In this document: positions 16,789-23,614 of the stretch, piece by piece
Layout of the letters: every line of letters starts with the position of its first letter
How positions within the stretch are numbered: the stretch's first letter is position 1
DNA from: Donghicola sp041224595
GTDB taxonomy: Bacteria; Pseudomonadota; Alphaproteobacteria; Rhodobacterales; Rhodobacteraceae
Length of the DNA: 28,977 nucleotides
Direction: 5' to 3'
Assembly: GCF_041224595.1 (NCBI RefSeq)
Contig: NZ_JBGFGN010000049.1
Location: 1-28,977, forward strand
The notes under the pieces: model-generated
The model's input: the letters and a program-made list of their open reading frames with translations, nothing else
The model's database searches: none
What the model was told of the DNA's origin: nothing
Translations under genes and position numbers: made by a program

Positions 16789-16816
16789 AGAGTCTATTTC
16801 GCCAAAAATAGACTCT
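16789..16816. terminator. Perfect 11-bp hairpin directly after parB
   Basis: AGAGTCTATTT (16789-16799) and AAATAGACTCT (16806-16816) form a perfect stem with a six-base loop, two bases beyond the parB stop codon on the minus strand. There is no T-tract after the stem in the direction of parB transcription. It may act as an mRNA end or stability element, or as a protein-binding site, not necessarily a classical terminator. The right arm contains GACTCTGA, the core shared by the two iterons at the origin. Confidence 0.5.
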
Positions 16817-16818
16817 GA

Positions 16819-17856
16819 TCAGCGTGTTTTGAGCCACTTTTCCAACGCATCGACCAGATCCGCGTCCACGTTCTGACCGCTCAACTCGATCCGGTTGCGG
16901 TCCGCCGAAAACCCCAAACGGACCCCCGGCAGCACCTGAACCACGGTCGCTGGCGTGCGCGGGGCCGCCTCGGCGGGCTGGGTCGGAGCGGGTTTGACAG
17001 GGGGAGCCGCTTCGGGCACCTCTGTCTGAACCGCCTGCTGCAATATCTCGATTTCCTCGGCGGCGGTCTCGCGCGGGTGGTCTTGCAGTGCGGCCTTCAG
17101 ACGCCCCTCGAAACCGGTATCCTCGGACATGGCTTTGACCAAGGCAAGCCCCAGCTTTTCACTGATCGCTGTGGGGTAGTGCAGGTCATCGTCCAGCGCA
17201 TTCACCAGCGTGACGAAACTGCCGATCTTGGAGCGCTTTGCACGGGGTACATTGGCAAACAGAGTCTGAAGCGAGGATTTTAGAGTCGGAAACACCCCCT
17301 CGGCCAGCGCTTTGGTCACGATCCGCGCCCGCTCGTAATGAGAGAGGTTCACCCGGATTTCGTTCTCTTCGACCATGGCGACATAGGCGCTCTCGGCGGT
17401 GTCGGCCCGGACCACCAAGGCCCGCACGGTGGCGAAGCGCGGATCGTCCGTCTCGGCATAGAGACGGCGCAGGGCCGTCAGGCGGCGGCACCCAGAGATC
17501 AGACCATACCGGCCATCTTCCAGCGCCAGCACCTCAATCGGGGTTTGCTGGCCCCGGGCACGGATCGAGTCCACCAGTGCGGCCATCTCGTCTTCGTCCT
17601 GCGCCATCCGGTCCCGAACCAGATAGGTCTCGTCGATCGCCCCAAGGGGTACCTCGGCAATCATCAGCCCTTTGGTACGGGCTGTCTCCAGCGTGTCGGA
17701 CAGTTCTTGCAGGGCCGCATGCACCGAAGATTCGGAGGCAACCTTGGCAATGGGAGCAGAGGCATGGCCCGCTGGCCCGCCCAAGGCGGATTTCGTCTCG
17801 AGCGGTTCTGACAGATAGGTGCCCTGTGCGGGCATCAACCGTTTGCGTTTTGCCAT
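16819..17856 (-). CDS. parB: ParB-family partition protein
   Basis: This 345-residue protein has the ParB N-terminal domain layout. VPLGAID is followed by IRARGQQTPIEVLAL and the nucleotide-binding box GLISGCRRLTALR at about 118-130, the counterpart of GERR in CTP-binding ParB proteins. Next is VEENEIRVNLSHYERARIV at 162-180, the conserved ENxxRxxLS..E.A helix. A DNA-binding middle region and a variable C-terminal part follow. ParB binds parS sites on the plasmid and works with ParA for segregation. It is 68 bases downstream of parA on the same strand, as in standard par operons. The likely binding sites are the two palindromes at 16748 and 20936. Confidence 0.9.
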   Translation of the reverse strand: MAKRKRLMPAQGTYLSEPLETKSALGGPAGHASAPIAKVASESSVHAALQELSDTLETARTKGLMIAEVPLGAIDETYLVRDRMAQDEDEMAALVDSIRARGQQTPIEVLALEDGRYGLISGCRRLTALRRLYAETDDPRFATVRALVVRADTAESAYVAMVEENEIRVNLSHYERARIVTKALAEGVFPTLKSSLQTLFANVPRAKRSKIGSFVTLVNALDDDLHYPTAISEKLGLALVKAMSEDTGFEGRLKAALQDHPRETAAEEIEILQQAVQTEVPEAAPPVKPAPTQPAEAAPRTPATVVQVLPGVRLGFSADRNRIELSGQNVDADLVDALEKWLKTR

Positions 17857-17924
17857 TGTCCCATGTCCTTCCTCAAAGAGCCTCGGGCCCTGTCTTCACC
17901 GTAATCCGCCGGACCCATGCAGAG

Positions 17925-19355
17925 CTAGCCCTGCGCGGCCTCCAACTCGGCCCGCCGCCAGACCCCGATCAAGAGCCGTTTGAACGCCGCATAGGTCGCA
18001 TCAAAAGTCTCGCGGCCGCGGGCATATGTCTCGCGGTTGAAATCGCGGTAGTCGGCTTCGTAGATACCATTCACCTGTTCACCGGCCTGACCGATCAGCG
18101 CGGTGAAATCCTGTTTATGGGGCGAGAGCACCGGCCCCATATAGGCCTGCATCAAGGCTGCCAGCTCGCCCTGTTGGGCCGCGTCGTAGCGGGTGATGAC
18201 GGCGCGGACCGCATCCCATTCAAACCCCATCTCCGGACGCCCCAAAGCGCGGGCAGCCAGGTTCTCTCCATCCTCGATGCTGGCAAAGGTCGAATGAAGC
18301 ATATCAAAGAACCGGCCCGTGCTGTCGAACTCGAGGAAGGACGCGCCCATGGGCACCAGCAGGATGTCCGCCGCAGAAAGCCCGTTGATGGTCAGGTAGC
18401 CAAGCGCAGGGGGGGTGTCGATGAAGACGATATCGTAGTCATTCAGAACGCCATCCGCCTCGAGCCGGTCGGTCAGAGCATCCCAGAGCTTCCAAGTGCG
18501 GGCGGCCATGCGCCAGACCGGAATTTGGAACTCGGCCCAGTAAAGGTTCAGCTGCGCGCCGATCAGATCGATGTTTGGCCAGTGGGTGGTCTGGATCACA
18601 TCTGCCGAGCTCATTTTCATGGCGTCGCTCAGGACGTCGTCGATGGGCTGGGGGGCTTCTCCGCGATCCAGACGGCGCTGGTTCTCGGTGCGCAGATGCT
18701 CTCCGTAGTGGCGGGCAATCAGCGGGAAGGCGGTGTTCCATTCGTCTTCGACCTTGCCGCCAAAGATCGAGGTCATCGAGCCTTGGCTGTCCAGATCGAT
18801 CACCAGCACCCGGTACCCGTCCAGCGCCGCCGACATGGCAAGATGGGCCGCGGTCGAAGTCTTGCCCACACCGCCTTTGAAGTTCGCCACCGCCACCAGT
18901 TTCGCGGGCACATTCTCGGGGCGGTAGGGCAGGTAGTTCTTGGCCTTGGACCCCTGCGCCCCAAAATGGGCGCGGAGCTTGAGCACCTCGTCGAGGGTGA
19001 ACCACTTGGCGCCGCCTTCGGTCTCGGACCGCCCTTGGGGCAGTTCGGGATGGGCCTTTAGGACTCGGCGGAAATGGGCTTGGGCGACGGGGATCAGATA
19101 GCGGGTGATCTCCCAGGTCGAGAACAGACGAAGGTTCTTCTGACCCTCTTCGTTCAGGCCCCGGCTCGAGAGGTCAGCGCGCCCCTTGGCGCAGCCTTCT
19201 GCGATTGCAGCAAAGCCTTGGGTTCCGGTTGGATCACCAAGCTCGGTCAGAGCGGCATCGGGGTCGATGTTGAAATAGGGCGGCAGGGTCACGCCGTCTT
19301 TCTTGGATGTATCTTTGGCCATGGACCGGATCGCCTTGCGCTGCTTCTCCAGCAT
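17925..19355 (-). CDS. parA: ParA-family partition ATPase
   Basis: The 476-residue protein has an N-terminal region of about 150 residues (including STWEITRYLIPVAQAHFRRVL, likely DNA binding). A P-loop ATPase follows. The deviant Walker A motif is NFKGGVGKTS with KGGVGKT at 160-166. VIDLDSQGSMTS at about 186-195 and DIVFIDTPPALGYLT further on complete the ParA/MinD signature. It drives plasmid partition together with ParB and, given the long N-terminal domain, probably represses its own promoter (type Ia style). The start at 19355 (MLEKQRK) is one option; an internal ATG at 19322 (MAKDTSKK) is the other. It is transcribed away from repA, with the probable origin between them. Confidence 0.92.
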   Translation of the reverse strand: MLEKQRKAIRSMAKDTSKKDGVTLPPYFNIDPDAALTELGDPTGTQGFAAIAEGCAKGRADLSSRGLNEEGQKNLRLFSTWEITRYLIPVAQAHFRRVLKAHPELPQGRSETEGGAKWFTLDEVLKLRAHFGAQGSKAKNYLPYRPENVPAKLVAVANFKGGVGKTSTAAHLAMSAALDGYRVLVIDLDSQGSMTSIFGGKVEDEWNTAFPLIARHYGEHLRTENQRRLDRGEAPQPIDDVLSDAMKMSSADVIQTTHWPNIDLIGAQLNLYWAEFQIPVWRMAARTWKLWDALTDRLEADGVLNDYDIVFIDTPPALGYLTINGLSAADILLVPMGASFLEFDSTGRFFDMLHSTFASIEDGENLAARALGRPEMGFEWDAVRAVITRYDAAQQGELAALMQAYMGPVLSPHKQDFTALIGQAGEQVNGIYEADYRDFNRETYARGRETFDATYAAFKRLLIGVWRRAELEAAQG

Positions 19356-19370
19356 ATCCTACGGGTGAAG

Positions 19371-19431
19371 ATGTGCTTTGATTTGGGTGATGTGCTGTCT
19401 TTTCCGAAATATACCATGAAATGCAGCACAT
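19371..19431. promoter_or_regulatory. Candidate operator upstream of parA (three ATGTGCT half-sites)
   Basis: ATGTGCT occurs at 19371-19377 and 19390-19396. Its inverse AGCACAT is at 19425-19431; ATGTGCTG/CAGCACAT form an 8-bp inverted repeat with a 26-bp spacer. All lie within 80 bp upstream of the parA start. This is where a ParA or ParB autoregulatory site would be expected, but no direct family match is known to me. Confidence 0.4.
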
Positions 19432-19517
19432 GGAACAAAAATCAGCAGTCACTTCAAAAAAATAAGCGAAATCAGAGATTTAAAACCGGTTCTGGAAGCT
19501 GTGTTTTGGGGTGATTT

Positions 19518-19537
19518 TCTCGTCGCGAGATTTTTTT
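19518..19537 (+). terminator. Small hairpin with T-run inside the origin region
   Basis: TCTCG, loop TCG, CGAGA (19518-19530) is followed by seven T bases. It has the look of a short intrinsic terminator on the plus strand, but no gene ends before it. It could end a short transcript antisense to the parA leader, or be chance in T-rich DNA. Confidence 0.3.
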
Positions 19538-19634
19538 CTCTGTTATTTATGAGTTATTATATAGTTAAGGGCAAAGGCGTCTGTCGTTAACCCCTTTTGA
19601 TACATGGATATTTTGGCCGATTTTTTGGGCAGAG

Positions 19635-19674
19635 TGACTCTGAAACGTCGATCAAATGACTCTGAACCCCCGAC
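19635..19674 (+). repeat. Two iteron-like direct repeats, 22-bp period
   Basis: TGACTCTGAA occurs at 19635-19644 and again at 19657-19666. Similarity continues for about eight more bases in each copy (ending CGAt/CGAc). The spacing of 22 bp equals two helical turns, the typical period of RepA-binding iterons. The first copy also lies in a small palindrome, CAGAGT-G-ACTCTG at 19630-19642. I do not see a clear third copy; the sequence 22 bp further on is only partly similar. Confidence 0.6.
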
Positions 19675-19705
19675 AGCGCGATTCCGGAACACCGTTGCGA
19701 GAGGC

Positions 19706-19714
19706 TGTGGATAA
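19706..19714 (-). promoter_or_regulatory. DnaA box
   Basis: TGTGGATAA on the plus strand reads TTATCCACA on the minus strand, an exact match to the consensus DnaA-binding box. Its place between the iterons and repA supports a role in origin opening by host DnaA. Confidence 0.75.
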
Positions 19715-19818
19715 CTTTAAGGTCGGTGTAATCAAAACCACGAAAAGCGAGTCCCCCTGTCCAAGGCCTTTTGGCGGCGGAAAATTGGGGACCGGACAGA
19801 GCAGTAGGGCCCGGGCAT

Positions 19819-20835
19819 ATGGCGGTGGCAATAGAGGGTGGCGCAGCAGGCGCCCCCGATGGAAATGGCGCATTCTTTCTGTGCGACATCTTCGATACGA
19901 TCCCCAAGAACGACTTGGCCTCGATGGAGCATCCGCTGTTCTCTTTGGCCACGCGGCCGGACCGGCGCATCCTGTCCTATGAACATAACGGGGCCGAGAT
20001 CACCGTCATTCCCAGCGTCAAAGGTCTGGCGACGATCCACGACAAAGACATCCTGATCTTTTGTGTGAGCCAGTTGATGGCGGCGATCAATGCGGGCCGT
20101 CAGGTCAGCCGGACGCTCCACCTCAAGGCCCACGATCTACTGATGGCGACCAATCGCGGCACGAGTGGGGACGCTTACCGCCGCCTGCGCGAAGCTTTCG
20201 AACGTTTGGCGGGCACGCGCATCACCACCAACATCGTGACCGGCGGCCAAGAGGTCACCTCGGGCTTTGGTCTGATCGAAAGCTGGGAGATCGTGCGCAA
20301 GGCGCGGGGCGGGCGTATGGTCAACGTGTCGGTGACGCTGTCCGAGTGGCTGTACCGGGCGGTGCTGTCGAAATCGGTCCTGACCCTGAGCCGAGATTAC
20401 TTCCGTCTGCGCAAACCGCTGGAGCGCCGGATCTACGAGTTGACCCGCAAGCATTGCGGGCGGCAGCCGTCGTGGACGGTGTCCGTGGAAACGCTTCTGA
20501 AGAAGTCTGGCTCTGCCAGCCCCCGCCGAGTGTTCCGCAAGATGATCCGCGAAATGATCGAGGCCCAATCCCTGCCCGACTATGCCATGGAAGAGCTGCC
20601 CGGAGACCGCATCTGCTTTAGTCAGAAAAATGCAGTGGTCGAGCCGGGCGGAGGACCAGTGGCGCGCCCGCACCTCAAGCAGGAAACTCTGGAAGAGGCA
20701 CGCAGCATGATGCCCGGTGCGGATGTCTATGCGCTCGAGGCTGACTGGCTTGCTATGTGGCAGAGCAGCGGAAGCCCGCGGTTGCGCCGGCCCGATGCGG
20801 CCTTTCTCGGGTGGGTCAAAAAGCGCCTCGGGTAA
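19819..20835 (+). CDS. repA: Replication initiator protein RepA (RPA family)
   Basis: From the ATG at 19819 the product has 338 residues. A TTG at 19771 would give 16 more, without support. The run DGNGAFFLCDIFDTIPKNDLASMEHPLFSLATRPD is a family hallmark of alphaproteobacterial replication initiator protein A. Later blocks such as RRLREAFERLAGTRITTNI and SRDYFRLRKPLERRIYELTRKHCG suggest the winged-helix DNA-binding segments seen in such initiators. It would bind the iterons upstream of its own gene and start replication at the origin. Its divergent position to parAB matches Roseobacter RepA-type plasmids. The ribosome site is weak (AGGG about ten bases upstream), which would keep expression low. 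Confidence 0.88.
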   Translation: MAVAIEGGAAGAPDGNGAFFLCDIFDTIPKNDLASMEHPLFSLATRPDRRILSYEHNGAEITVIPSVKGLATIHDKDILIFCVSQLMAAINAGRQVSRTLHLKAHDLLMATNRGTSGDAYRRLREAFERLAGTRITTNIVTGGQEVTSGFGLIESWEIVRKARGGRMVNVSVTLSEWLYRAVLSKSVLTLSRDYFRLRKPLERRIYELTRKHCGRQPSWTVSVETLLKKSGSASPRRVFRKMIREMIEAQSLPDYAMEELPGDRICFSQKNAVVEPGGGPVARPHLKQETLEEARSMMPGADVYALEADWLAMWQSSGSPRLRRPDAAFLGWVKKRLG

Positions 20836-20935
20836 CGGATCTCCCAAGGCACTGCCACAGGGGTGGTGTTGCGGAGAGGGCAATCTATTTGCTGAGAAAA
20901 AATCGCGAATTTCCGACTATTTCTGTAGGGTATAA

Positions 20936-20955
20936 ATGTTTCGCGCGCGAAACAT
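20936..20955. promoter_or_regulatory. 20-bp perfect palindrome, candidate parS centromere (copy 2)
   Basis: ATGTTTCGCGCGCGAAACAT is identical to the core of the palindrome at 16750-16769. It lies 100 bases after the repA stop and 150 bases before the rml operon. The identical copies lie at the two outer edges of the replication-partition block. If ParB spreads from here, it could also affect rmlC transcription. Confidence 0.7.
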
Positions 20956-21031
20956 CTCTAAGCTTCATATTTATTCACATAAGGTAGAAGAATTTATGTT
21001 GTTCTATTCCCTGTGAAACGTTCTCCCATTT

Positions 21032-21052
21032 TGCGATGACAACAGCATCGCA
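21032..21052 (+). promoter_or_regulatory. Inverted repeat in the rml leader
   Basis: TGCGATG (21032-21038) and CATCGCA (21046-21052) form a perfect 7-bp stem with a seven-base loop, 53 bases before the rmlC start. The 270-bp gap before rmlC otherwise holds the palindrome at 20936 and AT-rich DNA that should contain the operon promoter. I cannot define promoter boxes with confidence. The repeat could be an operator or an RNA leader hairpin. Confidence 0.4.
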
Positions 21053-21105
21053 GATTGCTAAGGAGAGGTTGTATTTTTTAAGTCTATTAAACTAAGGAAC
21101 AGCTC

Positions 21106-21696
21106 GTGCAGATTGAAGAAACGCCACTCGTTGGGGTGAAAATTCTGACGCCCAAACGGTTCGGAGATTCTCGGGGGTTTTTCGAGGAATGCTGGAGCAA
21201 GAAGGTTCTGGCAGAGCAGGGGATCGATATCGACTTTGTGCAGGACAATCATTCTGTTTCGACAGAAGTGGGCACCCTGCGAGGTCTGCATTTCCAGTCG
21301 CCGCCCCATGCGCAGGACAAGCTGGTGCGCTGCGGGCAGGGCGCCCTTTATGATGTTGCTGTCGACATCCGCAACGGTTCGCCCACATACGGGCAGGCCT
21401 TTGGGATCGTTCTGACACCCGAGAACGGCAAGCAGCTGTTGGTGCCCAAAGGGTTCTTGCATGGTTTTGTCACGCTCAAGCCCGACACCGAGATTTTGTA
21501 TAAGTGCAGCGACTACTACGCTCCCGAATGTGACGGGGCCGTAGCATGGGACAGCTGCGGAATAGATTGGCAGGCTGAGGCCGGCCTGCAGGGAACGCCG
21601 ATGCTCTCGGCCAAGGACGCTGCTGCACCAGCCTTGGCTGATTTCAAGAGCCCGTTCCAATGGGACCCGGCGACGGGCGGACTTCTGGAAGGATAA
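21106..21696 (+). CDS. rmlC: dTDP-4-dehydrorhamnose 3,5-epimerase
   Basis: This 196-residue cupin enzyme performs the third step of dTDP-L-rhamnose synthesis, epimerising dTDP-4-keto-6-deoxyglucose at C3 and C5. Visible features are FGDSRGFFEECW, DNHSVSTEVGTLRGLHFQ with the catalytic His at 62, GALYDVAVDIR, LLVPKGFLHGF and EILYKCSDYYAPE with the conserved Tyr at 132. The start is GTG at 21106, with AAGGA eight to twelve bases upstream. It is the first gene of the rml operon; rmlB starts three bases after its stop. Confidence 0.96.
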   Translation: MQIEETPLVGVKILTPKRFGDSRGFFEECWSKKVLAEQGIDIDFVQDNHSVSTEVGTLRGLHFQSPPHAQDKLVRCGQGALYDVAVDIRNGSPTYGQAFGIVLTPENGKQLLVPKGFLHGFVTLKPDTEILYKCSDYYAPECDGAVAWDSCGIDWQAEAGLQGTPMLSAKDAAAPALADFKSPFQWDPATGGLLEG

Positions 21697-21699
21697 GCG

Positions 21700-22752
21700 A
21701 TGAAACTTCTTGTAACAGGTGGAGCCGGATTTATCGGCTCGGCGGTGGTGCGTCTTGCGATTGCGCGGGGCCATCAGGTGGTGAATGTGGACGCGCTGAC
21801 CTATGCTGCATGCCTCGAGAATGTAGCGCCGGTGGCGGACAATCCGGGCTATGTGTTCGAACAAGCGGATATCCGGGAGCGTCAGGCGCTAGACCGGATC
21901 TTTGCCGAGCACGCGCCCGATGCAGTTATGCATCTGGCAGCCGAAAGCCATGTGGACCGCTCGATCGATGGTCCTTCGGATTTCATCGAGACCAACATCA
22001 CCGGCACCTTCAATATGCTTGAGGCGGCGCGCAGCTACTGGTCCGCCAAAGGCAAGCCCGAGAGCTTCCGCTTTCACCACATCTCGACGGACGAGGTCTT
22101 TGGCTCTTTGCCCGCGGACCCCTCGATCAAGTTCACCGAAGAGACACCCTATGATCCGCGCAGTCCCTATTCGGCGTCCAAAGCCAGCAGCGACCATCTG
22201 GTCCGCGCTTGGCAAGAGACCTACGGGCTCCCTGTGGTGCTGACCAACTGCTCGAACAATTACGGGCCCTACCACTTCCCCGAGAAGCTGATCCCCGTGG
22301 TCATCCTGAATGCGCTCGTGGGCAAGGAGCTGCCGATCTACGGGGATGGCTCGAATGTGCGCGACTGGCTTTATGTCGAGGATCACGCGGATGCGCTGCT
22401 CTTGGTCGTGCAGAAAGGCGAGGTGGGGCGCAGCTACAACATTGGCGGCGAGAACGAGCGCAGCAATCTGGAGCTGGTCCAAACTCTCTGCACCATTCTA
22501 GACGATAAAAGCCCCCGCGCGGATGGCCTGTCCTACAAGGAGCAGATCACCTTTGTTACCGACCGCCCCGGCCATGATGCCCGCTACGCAATCGAGCCTG
22601 CTCGCATTCGCAATGAACTGGGCTGGCGTCCGAGCGTGACGGTAGAAGAGGGGCTGGCCGCCACGGTTCAGTGGTATCTGGACAACGAAGACTGGTGGAA
22701 GCCTCTGCAGAACCGTCAGGGCGTGGGCCAACGGCTCGGCGTCAAAAAGTGA
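21700..22752 (+). CDS. rmlB: dTDP-glucose 4,6-dehydratase
   Basis: This 350-residue short-chain dehydrogenase/reductase-type enzyme converts dTDP-glucose to dTDP-4-keto-6-deoxyglucose. The NAD-binding loop GGAGFIGS lies at residues 7-14. LAAESHVDRSIDGP, the active-site triad region STDEVFGS (Thr130, Asp131, Glu132) and the YSASK motif (Tyr157, Lys161) are all present, followed by NNYGPYHFPEKLIP. These are the exact family signatures. It begins three bases after rmlC, so the two are co-transcribed. The product feeds RmlC. Confidence 0.97.
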   Translation: MKLLVTGGAGFIGSAVVRLAIARGHQVVNVDALTYAACLENVAPVADNPGYVFEQADIRERQALDRIFAEHAPDAVMHLAAESHVDRSIDGPSDFIETNITGTFNMLEAARSYWSAKGKPESFRFHHISTDEVFGSLPADPSIKFTEETPYDPRSPYSASKASSDHLVRAWQETYGLPVVLTNCSNNYGPYHFPEKLIPVVILNALVGKELPIYGDGSNVRDWLYVEDHADALLLVVQKGEVGRSYNIGGENERSNLELVQTLCTILDDKSPRADGLSYKEQITFVTDRPGHDARYAIEPARIRNELGWRPSVTVEEGLAATVQWYLDNEDWWKPLQNRQGVGQRLGVKK

Positions 22753-22762
22753 GGGCGCGGTG

Positions 22763-23614
22763 ATGCAGGTTCTATGTTTTGGGAAAAGCGGTCAGTTGGC
22801 GCAGGAGTTGGCGCGGTTTGACGGAGTCATCTGTCTGGGACGCGCCGAGGCCGATCTTGCTGACCCCGAGGCGTGCGTTGCCGCGATCCGGCAGCACCAA
22901 CCCGCGGCTGTGATCAACGCGGCTGCCTATACCGCTGTTGATAAGGCCGAAGAAGAAGAGGCCTTAGCCACCATCATCAACGGCGAGGCGCCTGGCGCGA
23001 TGGCGCGCTGCTGCGCCGAGCTTGGGATTCCGTTTATCACCGTCTCGACAGACTATGTCTTTGACGGCAGCGGTACGCGTCCTTGGCTACCCGCCGATAG
23101 GACCGCCCCGCTGAACGCCTATGGCCGCAGCAAGTTGGCCGGCGAGCAGGCCGTTTGCGCGGCTGGCGGGGCCTATGGGATTTTGCGCACCTCTTGGGTG
23201 GTCTCTGCCCATGGCGCGAACTTCGTCAAAACCATGCTGCGGCTCGGGGCCGAACGGGACCGCCTGAACATCGTAGCCGACCAGATTGGTGCGCCGACCC
23301 CGGCACGGGATATCGCAGGGGCCTGCATGCAGATGGCCGCCCAACTGGCTGACGACAGCAGCAAAGCGGGCATTTACCATGTCTCAGGTGCCCCCGAAGC
23401 CTCTTGGGCCGATTTTGCCCGAGAAATTTTCGACCAGGCGGGGCTGCAGTGCGATGTCTCGGGCATCCCGAGTTCGGACTACCCGACGCCCGCCACAAGG
23501 CCATTGAATTCAAGACTGGATTGTACCTCTCTCGAGACCGCTTTTGGCGTGACCCAGCCTGATTGGCGCACGGGCCTCGAGACTATTTTAAAAGACTTAG
23601 GAGCGTTCCGATGA
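22763..23614 (+). CDS. rmlD: dTDP-4-dehydrorhamnose reductase
   Basis: The ATG at 22763 is preferred over a GTG one codon earlier because the GAGGG ribosome site is seven bases away from it. The 283-residue enzyme carries out the last step, reducing dTDP-4-keto-L-rhamnose with NAD(P)H. It shows CFGKSGQLAQEL near the N-terminus, VINAAAYTAVDKAEEE, STDYVFDG (95-102) and YGRSKLAGE with Tyr120 and Lys124. The stop codon overlaps the rmlA start in ATGA. All family landmarks are intact. Confidence 0.96.
   Translation: MQVLCFGKSGQLAQELARFDGVICLGRAEADLADPEACVAAIRQHQPAAVINAAAYTAVDKAEEEEALATIINGEAPGAMARCCAELGIPFITVSTDYVFDGSGTRPWLPADRTAPLNAYGRSKLAGEQAVCAAGGAYGILRTSWVVSAHGANFVKTMLRLGAERDRLNIVADQIGAPTPARDIAGACMQMAAQLADDSSKAGIYHVSGAPEASWADFAREIFDQAGLQCDVSGIPSSDYPTPATRPLNSRLDCTSLETAFGVTQPDWRTGLETILKDLGAFR

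Larger units (their letters stand above)
19356..19818. other. Probable replication origin (oriV) between parA and repA
   Basis: This non-coding gap between divergent parA and repA has the usual parts of an iteron origin. A strongly AT-rich stretch at about 19530-19570 (ttatttatgagttattat) could unwind. Two direct repeats with 22-bp spacing sit at 19635-19666, and a perfect DnaA box at 19706-19714. On the parA side are three ATGTGCT half-sites. The order AT-rich, iterons, DnaA box, initiator gene fits a theta-replicating low-copy plasmid. Confidence 0.7.

Noticed and set aside
17238..19061. Very long plus-strand open frame (607 codons) opposite parA and parB
   Set aside because: It mirrors two clear genes on the other strand. 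Its residues are rich in Arg, Pro and Gly with no recognisable domain, as expected for the antisense of GC-rich coding DNA.
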